64,000 nucleotides of DNA from a virus. Shown in pieces: positions 12,961 to 21,311 of this stretch. Location of the stretch: positions 23,573 to 87,572 of IMG/VR virus record IMGVR_UViG_3300028115_000009; one strand, written 5' to 3'. How positions within the stretch are numbered: position 1 is the first letter of the stretch; each line of letters starts with the position of its first letter. Both the position numbers and the translations under genes were made by a program. A model generated the notes under the pieces. The model made no database searches and was not told the DNA's origin. It saw only the letters and a program-made list of their open reading frames with translations.

Positions 12961-14773
12961 TTTTAATAGTTACCAGTTTGTTATACTCAGGTAGATACAA
13001 ATATTCAATATCGCTACTTGCTAATGTTCTAAATGCATCATCTAATGTCTCAACTAATGGCTCGCCTCCTAAGTTAAAACTTGTATTAAATACAATCGGT
13101 ACTCCTGTTTGCTTATAAAGTTCTTTAATCAAATCGTAGTAATGCGGATTTTGTTCACGCTTGACTGTTTGGATACGACATGTACCGTCTACGTGAATAA
13201 TGCTTGGAATTTTTTCTGCAATACCTTCTTGACAATTCATAGCATACATCATATGCGGAGATTCTTCTAGGCCGCGCATATCAAACCATTCATGTGCATG
13301 CTCATGCAAAATAGATCCTGCAAACGGACGGAAGTACTCTCTACGTTTAACTTTATTAACAAAGTCTTTACCATTAGGATCAGTTGGGTCATACATGATA
13401 CTTCTATTTCCTAATGCACGAGGACCATTTTCTGATTTACCTTGGAACAAAGTAACAATATTTCTTTCACCGTTTGTTTTACCAGTCATAAGATTAATGA
13501 CTTCTGTGTTAGTAATATCAGATAATTCTGCATTATATTTTTCTGCTAACGTATTAATTTCTTCGTCAGTATAGTTGTATTGCGGGCCTAAATATAAGCT
13601 GTCTGCAAATGCTCGCTGAGTGTCATCGTTAGTTAACATATGATAGCCAAATAATGCTGCGCCAATGCACGTACCTGCATCGCTACTTATTGGTTCAACA
13701 TAAAAGTTTATGCCTTCGCCTTCTAATTCTTTTAAGTACCAGTAGTTAGCAACACAATTTAAGCCATAACCTCCGCTTAATACAATGTTTTTAATTCCTG
13801 TATCTGCAACTGCTTTTCGAATTAAACGCAGTACTTCTGATTGACTTTGTGTTTGTACTGCGTATGCCATATCACGACGATTCTGCAAATACGTTAATTC
13901 GTCTTTGTCTTGAATGTCAGTAGGTGTAAGTAGATATTCGTAACGACCTTCGTTAATAACAGCGCCGTTTGGATATGTAGGAATAACTAAATTCCTATCA
14001 GTTGTACGCCACATGCCGCCATTGCCGTCTGAGTAAATAGCAGGAACATTGTCGTTTTTCTCTCCGTACGGGAACAGTCCCATAGTCTTACCAGCCTCAA
14101 TCGGCGACCAACCGCAGTATTGCGTAACCGCTTCATATGCCTTTGTAATGCCTGCTGTGTCGTCTATTATTAACTCGTGAGTTTCGCCAGTTTCGCCAAA
14201 ATTATCACTTGGCATATCTTCAATATGTGCAGCAGGCCAAGGGCCTCTTCCTCCTTGATGTTTATACACTGTTTTAAAATTAGCAGGGTATCTACAAGTA
14301 AAGATAGATTCTAATTCCCAGGTCATTTCAGTAGTTTCACCCATTTGCATAGGAATAAATGTTCCTGCACCATCTACAATAAGTGCCACTGCATTATCAA
14401 AACCTGATCTATAAAATGCACATGCTGCATGAAGTTTATGATGCATGTGTGCTAAATCAATTACTTGTGGATGATTATATGGATCTTCTGTTCGAGAAAT
14501 TAATCCCAACTTACGAGCTAATCCTGTATAAACATCGTCACCTGTAAAATCAACAGTTCCTGCTGTTTCTTTTAAAGGCTGTGTATGTGCGATAAACAAG
14601 TAATCTAATTTATCAGTGTAATCTAATATTTTAAGCATTGATGCGTAAGGGCCGCCGTCGTACTTATGTCTACTTAATCGTTCTTCTTCGATTGCAAAAA
14701 CAATTTCGCCATCTTTTAATAAGCAAACGCCTGAATTATGGCCCCTTGCTATTGCTGCTATCCACTGTGCCAT
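12953..14773 (-). CDS. O-carbamoyltransferase, NodU/CmcH/TobZ family
   Basis: A 606-residue full-length member of the carbamoyltransferase family. The N-terminal YrdC/Kae1-like part has ARGHNSGVCLLKDG, FAIEEERLSR and the metal-binding helix HHKLHAACAF (residues 111-120) leading to DGAGT. The C-terminal part has GKSENGPRALGNRS, EYFRPFAGS, DGTCRIQTV and PIVFNTSFNLGGEP, all family hallmarks. These enzymes make carbamoyl-AMP from carbamoyl phosphate and ATP, then pass the carbamoyl group to a hydroxyl, usually on a sugar or antibiotic. An AGGAGA site precedes the start. Lying between oxygenases and near a GT9 transferase, it probably carbamoylates the product of this island; the acceptor is not known. 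Confidence 0.9.
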   Translation of the reverse strand: MAQWIAAIARGHNSGVCLLKDGEIVFAIEEERLSRHKYDGGPYASMLKILDYTDKLDYLFIAHTQPLKETAGTVDFTGDDVYTGLARKLGLISRTEDPYNHPQVIDLAHMHHKLHAACAFYRSGFDNAVALIVDGAGTFIPMQMGETTEMTWELESIFTCRYPANFKTVYKHQGGRGPWPAAHIEDMPSDNFGETGETHELIIDDTAGITKAYEAVTQYCGWSPIEAGKTMGLFPYGEKNDNVPAIYSDGNGGMWRTTDRNLVIPTYPNGAVINEGRYEYLLTPTDIQDKDELTYLQNRRDMAYAVQTQSQSEVLRLIRKAVADTGIKNIVLSGGYGLNCVANYWYLKELEGEGINFYVEPISSDAGTCIGAALFGYHMLTNDDTQRAFADSLYLGPQYNYTDEEINTLAEKYNAELSDITNTEVINLMTGKTNGERNIVTLFQGKSENGPRALGNRSIMYDPTDPNGKDFVNKVKRREYFRPFAGSILHEHAHEWFDMRGLEESPHMMYAMNCQEGIAEKIPSIIHVDGTCRIQTVKREQNPHYYDLIKELYKQTGVPIVFNTSFNLGGEPLVETLDDAFRTLASSDIEYLYLPEYNKLVTIKND

Positions 14774-14781
14774 ATTATCTC

Positions 14782-15312
14782 CTAATTATATTCAAAATCT
14801 ATTACAAAAACTTTACGTTCGTTAATTGCAGGATAAGATCCGTGATGTATCCCGCCGTCCATTATTATTACATTGCCTGCTTTTGGTTCCCATTCTTTAT
14901 ATCCAATCGCATTCGACATAGAATATAAATTTCCAGCATGTGGCCATTTTCTAATCCATTCATAATCTGATAAAAATAATATTGCACTAAATCTACGACT
15001 TTGTATATGTTGATGTGCCACAGAATACGATCCTGGCGGATAATCAATCCACCAACTACTTGCATATGTTGCATCTTGTAATGTAGTACTTACACTATTT
15101 CTTAGAAAGGTAAGGTAATCTTTGGCAGGATCAACTTCAGTGGGGTATCCGTAATCCCATTTATAAAACATTGTTGATCCACCACGTTCTAAATGATGCT
15201 GACAAGACACATCTTTATTATATAAATTTAAAAATCTTTCATATTCTGGATAATATGTTTCAGTTATCCAATGAAAATTAGTTTGATCAAAAAAAGGTAA
15301 ATCTATATTCAT
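14782..15312 (-). CDS. 2OG/Fe(II) oxygenase-like protein, tandem copy B
   Basis: A 176-residue protein with a cupin/beta-helix core: a WWIDYPPGSY strand, AHQHIQSRRFSAILFLSD with paired His, then AGNVIIMDGGIHHGSYP.INERKVFVIDF with the distal His and Arg. The pattern fits the putative 2OG-Fe(II) oxygenases of phages, although an HxD pair is replaced by HxH-type residues, so metal binding may differ. It is a clear paralogue of the gene just upstream (15309-15833), with aligned motifs throughout. Its start overlaps that gene's stop by ATGA. The product is unknown. Confidence 0.6.
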   Translation of the reverse strand: MNIDLPFFDQTNFHWITETYYPEYERFLNLYNKDVSCQHHLERGGSTMFYKWDYGYPTEVDPAKDYLTFLRNSVSTTLQDATYASSWWIDYPPGSYSVAHQHIQSRRFSAILFLSDYEWIRKWPHAGNLYSMSNAIGYKEWEPKAGNVIIMDGGIHHGSYPAINERKVFVIDFEYN

Positions 15313-15833
15313 ACTGCTAACCTATATGTAAAATCACACACAAACACTTTTCTCGGCTGTAATGTTGGATATGTTCCGTGCCACACAGTGCCATCAAATA
15401 TATGAAGATTTCCAGCAACTGGACGATACTCATTATAATCGCCATTATTTAAAGAATATAAAAATCCTTCATGCGGATTATAATCATCAACTTCTGATGT
15501 TGTTAGAAAAAGTACAGAAGTTAGTTGAGGTCCTGGATTGTGCGAATGAAATCCGTTATAAGAGTGTAGTGGATAATCTACCCACCACGCCTTAGAAAAC
15601 TCTACATCTTGTAGGAAAGGATATACAGTTAATGACTGTTTTACAAAATTAATATAATTGTTATTAGTATCAATTTCGTAAGGGTATTTAAATTCGTCTT
15701 TATAATAAACTGTTGATCCGCCGCTGTCTCTATGACTATTTTCATTTAATGAAAAACAATCTAATATATGTCTGTAGTCATTGTAATGCAAATCTAATGC
15801 AAACGAACTGTATATTTCAGACAAATAATTCAT
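15309..15833 (-). CDS. 2OG/Fe(II) oxygenase-like protein, tandem copy A
   Basis: A 174-residue paralogue of the next gene. It shares GGST.(Y/F)YK, the WW.DYP..SY strand, FHSHNPGPQLTSVLFLTT with paired His, NPHEGFLYSLNN, AGNLHIFDG..WHGTYP and PRKVFVCDFTY. I take the start at 15833, immediately after the TAA of the GT9-like gene; an in-frame ATG at 15878 lies within that gene. No strong ribosome site is visible, so translation may be coupled. The pair looks like a recent local duplication that has diverged, keeping fold residues but changing loops. The substrate is unknown. Confidence 0.6.
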   Translation of the reverse strand: MNYLSEIYSSFALDLHYNDYRHILDCFSLNENSHRDSGGSTVYYKDEFKYPYEIDTNNNYINFVKQSLTVYPFLQDVEFSKAWWVDYPLHSYNGFHSHNPGPQLTSVLFLTTSEVDDYNPHEGFLYSLNNGDYNEYRPVAGNLHIFDGTVWHGTYPTLQPRKVFVCDFTYRLAV

Positions 15834-15834
15834 A

Positions 15835-16830
15835 TTATACTGAGCAGCAACTATTGTCTTCTTCGTTAGGAGGAACATACTGTCCAGTAAATTTTGTAGA
15901 TCTTCCTAAGCGTTTTCTTACACTATGCAATACTGCTTGTGTTTGTTCTTTATTCATATCCATTACAGCATCATTTGCTCTATTAACTTCATCTTCCATA
16001 GTAAGACGAATAGGATCATATACACGTTTTCCTTCACCAATGTCAATGATATCAAATGTATCCGAACCAGGGTAGCTAATATTGACAGGGAACGTAGATC
16101 CTGTAATCACCGTTGCTGTTTTTCCTAAGCTCTTTGCAATATGTTGACCGACACTGTCTACTCCTAAAAAGTGATCTGAACAATCTATAACACTCGACCA
16201 TACACGTAGATCTGGAATCTGAGGCATTGCTACAGGAAACTTTCCAGTATCTTTTTCTTCAAATGCTACAGGAAATTCGCTCATTAAAATAATTGCATAT
16301 TCTTTTTTAAGATCGTTTACTATATTAATAACACTGTTTAAATGCATGCTTCGAGCAGTAGGATCAATTGTCATTTCTCCCATATTTTGAATTCCGCGAC
16401 CAAACGGCTGTACTACTAATACTTTATCAAAACCAGTCTTTGCACGTACTTCTTGTACAATGTTAAAACCTGATACCATCTCTATTTGATTTAAAACAAT
16501 TTTAGGGTCTTGTAATTCTCTTACACCTTTATTGTTAATAGCAATGTCAAATGCTTGAGCAAGATTACATTTTTGATTATAATACTCCCAAACACGATAT
16601 GGTTCTGGGCTTACAATATCACGATGTTTTAAGTGTTCTTGAAACAGTCCTTTGTGCCAATTATCGTATGCACGATTATGCAGTGTAGGATGTCCTTTGT
16701 AAAAGTCCATGCCGCCTTCGCATACAATAATAAAATCTTCATCAGTTTCTGCAAGTTTTTCAAATGCAGGAATTGAACTGATAACGCGGCCTGCACCTCC
16801 GTTTATAAAATACGCCTTTGGTCTTGACAT
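15835..16830 (-). CDS. GT9 (ADP-heptose:LPS heptosyltransferase)-like protein
   Basis: A 331-residue GT-B style protein. The N-terminus YFINGGAGRVISSIPAFEKL is a nucleotide-sugar transferase-like first strand and Gly-rich loop. In the C-terminal half, LVVQPFGRGIQ, then EYAIILMSEFP, and finally HFLGVDSVGQHIAKSLGKTATVITGSTFP follow the GT9 order (a D-S/G..H.A..LG....V..G.T.P donor site). GT9 enzymes such as WaaC and WaaF transfer heptose from ADP-heptose. Presence of HldE, GmhB and HldD nearby makes ADP-heptose the natural donor, though this is inference. The C-terminus ends in CCSV. A TATAAATA late box lies 64 bases upstream, and it heads a four- or five-gene minus-strand operon. Confidence 0.7.
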   Translation of the reverse strand: MSRPKAYFINGGAGRVISSIPAFEKLAETDEDFIIVCEGGMDFYKGHPTLHNRAYDNWHKGLFQEHLKHRDIVSPEPYRVWEYYNQKCNLAQAFDIAINNKGVRELQDPKIVLNQIEMVSGFNIVQEVRAKTGFDKVLVVQPFGRGIQNMGEMTIDPTARSMHLNSVINIVNDLKKEYAIILMSEFPVAFEEKDTGKFPVAMPQIPDLRVWSSVIDCSDHFLGVDSVGQHIAKSLGKTATVITGSTFPVNISYPGSDTFDIIDIGEGKRVYDPIRLTMEDEVNRANDAVMDMNKEQTQAVLHSVRKRLGRSTKFTGQYVPPNEEDNSCCSV

Positions 16831-16893
16831 TAGAACTCCTTAATTTTATTCATTATAACACTATTAGATGTATAGAGCAAGCATTTTCAAAAT

Positions 16894-16901
16894 TATTTAT
16901 A
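16894..16901 (-). promoter_or_regulatory. T4-type late promoter for the GT9/carbamoyltransferase operon
   Basis: TATAAATA on the minus strand, a perfect match to the T4 late consensus, lies 64 bases before the GT9-like start. It shares a 119-base divergent intergenic region with the promoter of the second halogenase. Confidence 0.7.
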
Positions 16902-16936
16902 AGGTATCGGGTTTACACTGTATAGATATGGCTTCT

Positions 16937-16944
16937 TATAAATA
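16937..16944 (+). promoter_or_regulatory. Perfect late-promoter box abutting halogenase 2
   Basis: TATAAATA followed by five bases and the ATG at 16950. With the box at -13 to -6 the transcript begins on the A of the start codon. No ribosome-binding site is seen in the preceding 20 bases. Confidence 0.6.
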
Positions 16945-16949
16945 TCAGT

Positions 16950-18431
16950 ATGAATAAACATATAAACAGTATAACAGTACTCGGAGGCGGTACAGCTGGA
17001 TTAGTATCTGCACTCATACTAAAGAAGTCATTTCCAGAAATTAATGTAACAGTTATACGATCATCTGATATCGGTATAATCGGTGTCGGTGAAGGATCAA
17101 CAGAACACTGGTCTGAGTTTATGGAATTTATGAATATTAACGCACGTACTCTTATACAAGAAACAGATGCTACCTTTAAGTCAGGAATTATGTTTAAAAA
17201 TTGGGGCGGCGAAGATTACTTACAAAGTATCGGTGATGGATTTAATATTACTCACAATGGCTATCCTTATATGTACGGACATCAAATTAGTCAAAATAAA
17301 AGTCCAAAAGAGTTAGCAAGTCCGCTTGCTTGGCACAGTAGAGCAAATGTATGGTTCTTAGGACAAGAATCTACTCAAGTACAACAATATCATTTTAATA
17401 CAAATAAACTTAATACATTCTTAGAAAATTTAAGTAATGATTATAATATAAACATCATTGACGACGAAATTATTAATGTTAATTCAAACGAAAATGGAAT
17501 TGTTAGTTTAGAAGGCAAACAACAATTATACGAATCAGATTTTTTTATTGATTGTACTGGGTTTCGCCGAGTATTAATGAACGAGTTAGGGTGTGAATGG
17601 GAGTCATATTCTAAATACTTAAAAATGAAATCTGCAATAGTTTTTCCAATTGAATTTGAAAAAGATGAAGAAATACCTTTGTGGACACTTGCACAAGGAA
17701 TGGATGCTGGGTGGATGTTTAGATTGCCAGTGTGGGGACGATACGGAAACGGTTATATATTTGATAGTGACTTTATCACAGCAGACGAAGCACATGCCGA
17801 AGTTAACAAATATTTTGGTCGAGAAATAGAAATTAGTAAACACATAAATTTTGATCCAGGAGCATTGAAAGATACATGGATTAAAAATTGTGTTGCAATC
17901 GGACTTAGTGCAAGTTTTGTAGAACCGTTAGAAGCAAGCTCTATCGGAACCTCAATACAACAAGCATTTTTGTTAACTGAACATCTTATAAATTACAACG
18001 ATACCAGCATAAAAGATTATAATGCAGATTGCAATGACATATTAACAAATATAAGAGATTTTGTTATTTTACATTATTTAGGAAATCGAACTGATACAGA
18101 TTTTTGGAAAGCTGTATCAGAAACTGAATTACCAGATTCACTGACTTCAAATCTTAGTAAATGGAAAAACACACTTCCTTCTGAAAAAGATTTTTCTAAA
18201 GTTACTGACAAAATATTGTTTAGTCATTTCCACTATATTTTAATAATGCACGGTTTAGGGTTATTCGACATTAATAATATTGCACATGAATATAAAATGC
18301 GAGTGCCGTATGACAAACAGTTAGAAGCAGAGCATACTATTACTGAAAACGCAAACGCACCGTATACTACTATACCGCATAAAACAATGTTAGAAGTATT
18401 ACGGACTATGCGTACTTGGCCTAACTTTTAA
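16950..18431 (+). CDS. Flavin-dependent halogenase 2 (divergent)
   Basis: A 493-residue relative of the tryptophan halogenases. FAD site GGGTAG (residues 12-17), GVGEGST (45-51), catalytic lysine in ATFKSG (K77), and FVEPLEASSIG with the Glu near residue 323 are all present. The WxWxIP hallmark is altered to WMFRLP (about 254-259). It differs from halogenase 1 over most of its length, so the two probably take different substrates and are not recent duplicates. It lies alone on the plus strand between two minus-strand operons, and its 3' end overlaps the convergent methyltransferase gene by 11 bases. No reductase partner is visible. It belongs to the same tailoring island by position. Confidence 0.85.
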   Translation: MNKHINSITVLGGGTAGLVSALILKKSFPEINVTVIRSSDIGIIGVGEGSTEHWSEFMEFMNINARTLIQETDATFKSGIMFKNWGGEDYLQSIGDGFNITHNGYPYMYGHQISQNKSPKELASPLAWHSRANVWFLGQESTQVQQYHFNTNKLNTFLENLSNDYNINIIDDEIINVNSNENGIVSLEGKQQLYESDFFIDCTGFRRVLMNELGCEWESYSKYLKMKSAIVFPIEFEKDEEIPLWTLAQGMDAGWMFRLPVWGRYGNGYIFDSDFITADEAHAEVNKYFGREIEISKHINFDPGALKDTWIKNCVAIGLSASFVEPLEASSIGTSIQQAFLLTEHLINYNDTSIKDYNADCNDILTNIRDFVILHYLGNRTDTDFWKAVSETELPDSLTSNLSKWKNTLPSEKDFSKVTDKILFSHFHYILIMHGLGLFDINNIAHEYKMRVPYDKQLEAEHTITENANAPYTTIPHKTMLEVLRTMRTWPNF

Positions 18432-19068
18432 AATACCAGTCTTCGTTTTCAGTATTAAAATCTGTAAAAAGGTTGTATCCGTTTTTAATCATTAAATCGT
18501 GAATCAATTGACGATTACTGGTAAATTCGTGTTCAATTGTAAAACATTTTACATTATATTTTTTAAAATCAAATGTTTTTAATATTTCGTATTCGCTGCC
18601 TTCGGTGTCAATACTAATATAGTTTATGTCTGTAGGGGCTTGATATAACGCTAATAAATCATTTAAAGTAATAGACAATACATTAATAGTCATAAAACTT
18701 TTATCAATATCTGTATCAATAGTGCCAAGATGCTTTTCTAATCCTGATCTAAAATTCCATCCGTAAAATTGGTTTTCATCTACACAAAACTTAAAAGGTA
18801 ATATTTTACCAGTCTCGTTGTATACGCACAATGTACTAACAAAGTTATCTCTACAGTTCATTAGGCTTTGCTGAAATGCAGGATTTGGATCTACACAAAT
18901 ACCTCTCCATTTGTAAAATTTTTCTAAGATAAATGTATTACTTGCTGTAATACCATCTGATGCTCCGATATCTACAAAAAAACCATTTTCTGTATATGCA
19001 CTACGATCAAGTGCAAAAAAATCTTGACCATTTTCTGATATTTTTAAATTGCTGCCTTCTGGTCCCAT
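18421..19068 (-). CDS. FkbM-family methyltransferase
   Basis: A 215-residue SAM-dependent methyltransferase of the FkbM type. The sequence shows GFFVDIGASDGITASNT (SAM-binding loop, about residues 29-45), GICVDPNPAF (the acidic ribose-binding strand), and INYISIDTEGSEYEIL near 140-160, the FkbM signature. These enzymes O-methylate sugars, amino acids and polyketides. An AAGGAG site precedes the start, and the gene follows the oxygenase-like gene by one base. Methylation of the island's sugar product is the likely job, but the acceptor is unknown. Confidence 0.85.
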   Translation of the reverse strand: MGPEGSNLKISENGQDFFALDRSAYTENGFFVDIGASDGITASNTFILEKFYKWRGICVDPNPAFQQSLMNCRDNFVSTLCVYNETGKILPFKFCVDENQFYGWNFRSGLEKHLGTIDTDIDKSFMTINVLSITLNDLLALYQAPTDINYISIDTEGSEYEILKTFDFKKYNVKCFTIEHEFTSNRQLIHDLMIKNGYNLFTDFNTENEDWYFKS

Positions 19069-19069
19069 T

Positions 19070-19669
19070 TTATTCTCCTTGATGTTTATTGCTAAAATTC
19101 ATTGCTATCATTATTCGTTCATTATCAGTTTTTTGTTGATCAACTTTATGCAAAAGATAACTTGGAAATATTAATAGCATTCCTGTTTCTGGTTGTACAC
19201 TAACTTGATTAGAATTAAACTCAGTTTTAATAGATTTAACTCCCATGCCCCAACCTGTATCGATAATATTTTTATTTAAAAAACATATAGGTGCATCAGT
19301 ATGTTCTGCTTGTAGATAATATACGGCACTCCACAAACAATCAGGATGCGTATGTGCTTCGTGATATCCGTACTTTTCTATAATACTAAACCAAGAATTT
19401 AGATAGTTAATTGGTTCTAAAAATCCAGCAAAGTTATTGACAGAATTCACTTCAGTTAAAATAAAATCTTTTACATCTTTTAATAGAGGATCGTCTATTA
19501 TATTGTTATCGTTATAAAAATCAGTATAATTTCCTAATGGTGCATTTTCCATTAATGAAATATCTTTTTTGCTTTTTAATTTGTTAATTATAGCATCTCG
19601 AGTATTATTTTCGATAGTAAAAAAAGACCTAAACAATAATGATGAAAATATTTGTGCTGGTTCTGCCAT
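19070..19669 (-). CDS. Putative 2OG/Fe(II) oxygenase, TIGR02466-like
   Basis: A 199-residue member of the same phage oxygenase family as the 12385-12960 gene. It has NSWFSIIEKYGYHEAHTHPDCLWSAVYYL with the first metal His residues, and LIFPSYLLHKVDQQ..NERIMIAMNF with the distal His and the 2-oxoglutarate-binding Arg. The fold is a double-stranded beta helix. The start has a GAGG site overlapping the end of the SGNH gene. Its substrate is unknown; context with FkbM and SGNH proteins points to tailoring of a glycan or small molecule. Confidence 0.7.
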   Translation of the reverse strand: MAEPAQIFSSLLFRSFFTIENNTRDAIINKLKSKKDISLMENAPLGNYTDFYNDNNIIDDPLLKDVKDFILTEVNSVNNFAGFLEPINYLNSWFSIIEKYGYHEAHTHPDCLWSAVYYLQAEHTDAPICFLNKNIIDTGWGMGVKSIKTEFNSNQVSVQPETGMLLIFPSYLLHKVDQQKTDNERIMIAMNFSNKHQGE

Positions 19670-19674
19670 GTAAA

Positions 19675-20580
19675 TTATCGTCCTCTTAATAAATTGTTAA
19701 CACCGATTACATCATTTGCAGTTAGTAGATTAAAAAAACATTGCATATCAGTTCCTGCTTCTTCTTTTAAATCTTCTACATATAATGCTATACTTTCATT
19801 ATTGTTTATATACTTTTCATCTATATTAAATAATTCGTATATCCCGTTATTTTTTAAGTAATTATGATACTGTAATGATGTTAGATGCGGTTCAGTATAC
19901 GTAGTGTCAGATGTTTTAAAATAATCTAATGCAGACAAATCTTGTTTGTCTATGTCAAACTGCCAATTTAAATCAGGGCTGTTCCATTTTTCTGTTAAGA
20001 TAGGAGGAAACCAATGTTCGTTGTTATCTTCCCAAATTCGTTCTTTATAAGGAGTTAATGTAGGATCCATATCCCATAGACTTATACTATTATCTGTATC
20101 AGAATTTTCGTCTAAATGCCCTACTTTTAATCGATAATCTTGTAAATCAGTTGATGCTGTCATAAACCAATAGCAACCGATACCTTTTAATAGTTCTTGT
20201 ACTAAAATAACATTATTCAATGTATGTATATAGTAGGCAGGTTCGTTCCAGAAGGTATTGATCCATTTTTTATCAAACACTTTTGAATTCCAGGAAGAAA
20301 ATATGTTACCACGAGTTTTCCACATTGTACAATCAGCTGACGGAATATCAGGCCGTGCATAATCGTGACGCACATAACTCGACCATTGTACAATAACAAG
20401 ATCATCTTTAGTAAATTTATATAATGCATGTGCTTCAGCTATTCTTTCAGCAATTGCACGATTGCCTATACCCGGATGTCCCCAATTATAATATTGATCC
20501 CATCCTATATTAATAAAGTCTGCCCAAGTAGGCCAATTGTACTTAGTGAAACTACATCCAAATGTGAATAATCGAGTCAT
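19675..20580 (-). CDS. SGNH/GDSL hydrolase or acyltransferase-like protein
   Basis: A 301-residue protein opening TRLFTFGCSFTKYNWPTWADF. Ser in GCSF(T) is the SGNH nucleophile and the oxyanion Gly comes in GHPGIGNRA. A strand DLVIVQWSS follows, and EPHLTSLQYHNYL near residue 245 supplies the catalytic His, with a preceding acidic residue. SGNH proteins act as esterases or O-acyltransferases on polysaccharides. Proteins of this GCSFT type are common beside glycan genes in marine phages. It precedes the oxygenase gene by five bases and follows the DUF6445-like gene by eight, so these form one operon. Whether it adds or removes an acyl group is not clear. Confidence 0.65.
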   Translation of the reverse strand: MTRLFTFGCSFTKYNWPTWADFINIGWDQYYNWGHPGIGNRAIAERIAEAHALYKFTKDDLVIVQWSSYVRHDYARPDIPSADCTMWKTRGNIFSSWNSKVFDKKWINTFWNEPAYYIHTLNNVILVQELLKGIGCYWFMTASTDLQDYRLKVGHLDENSDTDNSISLWDMDPTLTPYKERIWEDNNEHWFPPILTEKWNSPDLNWQFDIDKQDLSALDYFKTSDTTYTEPHLTSLQYHNYLKNNGIYELFNIDEKYINNNESIALYVEDLKEEAGTDMQCFFNLLTANDVIGVNNLLRGR

Positions 20581-20588
20581 ACACTGAC

Positions 20589-21287
20589 CTATATAAAAAA
20601 CATTTGATTTAATCTATAAACATCGTCATTATACATGTCATCAGTTATGTATGCTGCATGATAAATGTTTGCTTGATATATAACCATTCGATTATATTTC
20701 ATTTCTGTCATGTGATGCATTTTCCAATCACCCATATCACCATTTACATATATGTCGGTAGGTTTCCCGTTATCAGCTTTATATAAGCCAAATTCAGTTC
20801 CGCCTGTTTGCCCATCAAATGAATAAAATCCTGTTCCACCTTTACATTCTTCCGGAGTATTTAAAAATACCATTGCTGCAAATGCTGTAGGATATGGGCA
20901 ATCTATGTGCGGCGGGCGCGGCTCTAAAAATTTGGTATGCATAATATTAACAATAAATGTAGAATCACGAAACACATCGTTAATATGATTAGGAGGAAAT
21001 TGAAAATGTTGTTCTGGATATACTGTTTGTAGTATATTGTCAAATATAGGTCCCATATGATCCATTAAGTAAAATGCATTTATCCTGGGACCAGGTAACC
21101 TTGTGCGAATTCTTTCATTTATAGACGGCGGAATTCTTAATGCTAAATCTCTAACTTGGTCTGGATTTTTATAAAAGTTATCTACAGTAACAACTTTAGT
21201 TTCATTTGGACCAAATGTTTCAACATTTACTTTTAAATCTTCATTAACTGCAAACGTTTCTATTTCGTCTATAAAATATTTTTTCAT
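20589..21287 (-). CDS. DUF6445-like (Fe/2OG-type) protein
   Basis: A 232-residue protein. The region YKNPDQVRDLAL, GPRINAF, FIVNIMHTKF, PHIDCPYP.AFAAMVFLN.PEECKGGTGFY and a late MVIYQANIYHAAY..D matches the DUF6445 family. That family has a His-x-Asp...His metal triad typical of 2-oxoglutarate oxygenases and in bacteria is often found beside tryptophan halogenase genes. That co-occurrence supports a functional tie to the two halogenases here. The start has GGA at good spacing, and a CATAAATAC late box lies about 25 bases upstream. It heads the minus-strand operon DUF6445 - SGNH - oxygenase - FkbM. Confidence 0.7.
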   Translation of the reverse strand: MKKYFIDEIETFAVNEDLKVNVETFGPNETKVVTVDNFYKNPDQVRDLALRIPPSINERIRTRLPGPRINAFYLMDHMGPIFDNILQTVYPEQHFQFPPNHINDVFRDSTFIVNIMHTKFLEPRPPHIDCPYPTAFAAMVFLNTPEECKGGTGFYSFDGQTGGTEFGLYKADNGKPTDIYVNGDMGDWKMHHMTEMKYNRMVIYQANIYHAAYITDDMYNDDVYRLNQMFFI

Positions 21288-21311
21288 GTACTATCCAACT
21301 CTACTTATTGA

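Noticed and set aside
15834-15878. A longer start for the tandem oxygenase-like gene
   Set aside because: It would overlap the end of the GT9-like gene, and the ATG at 15833 directly follows that gene's stop.
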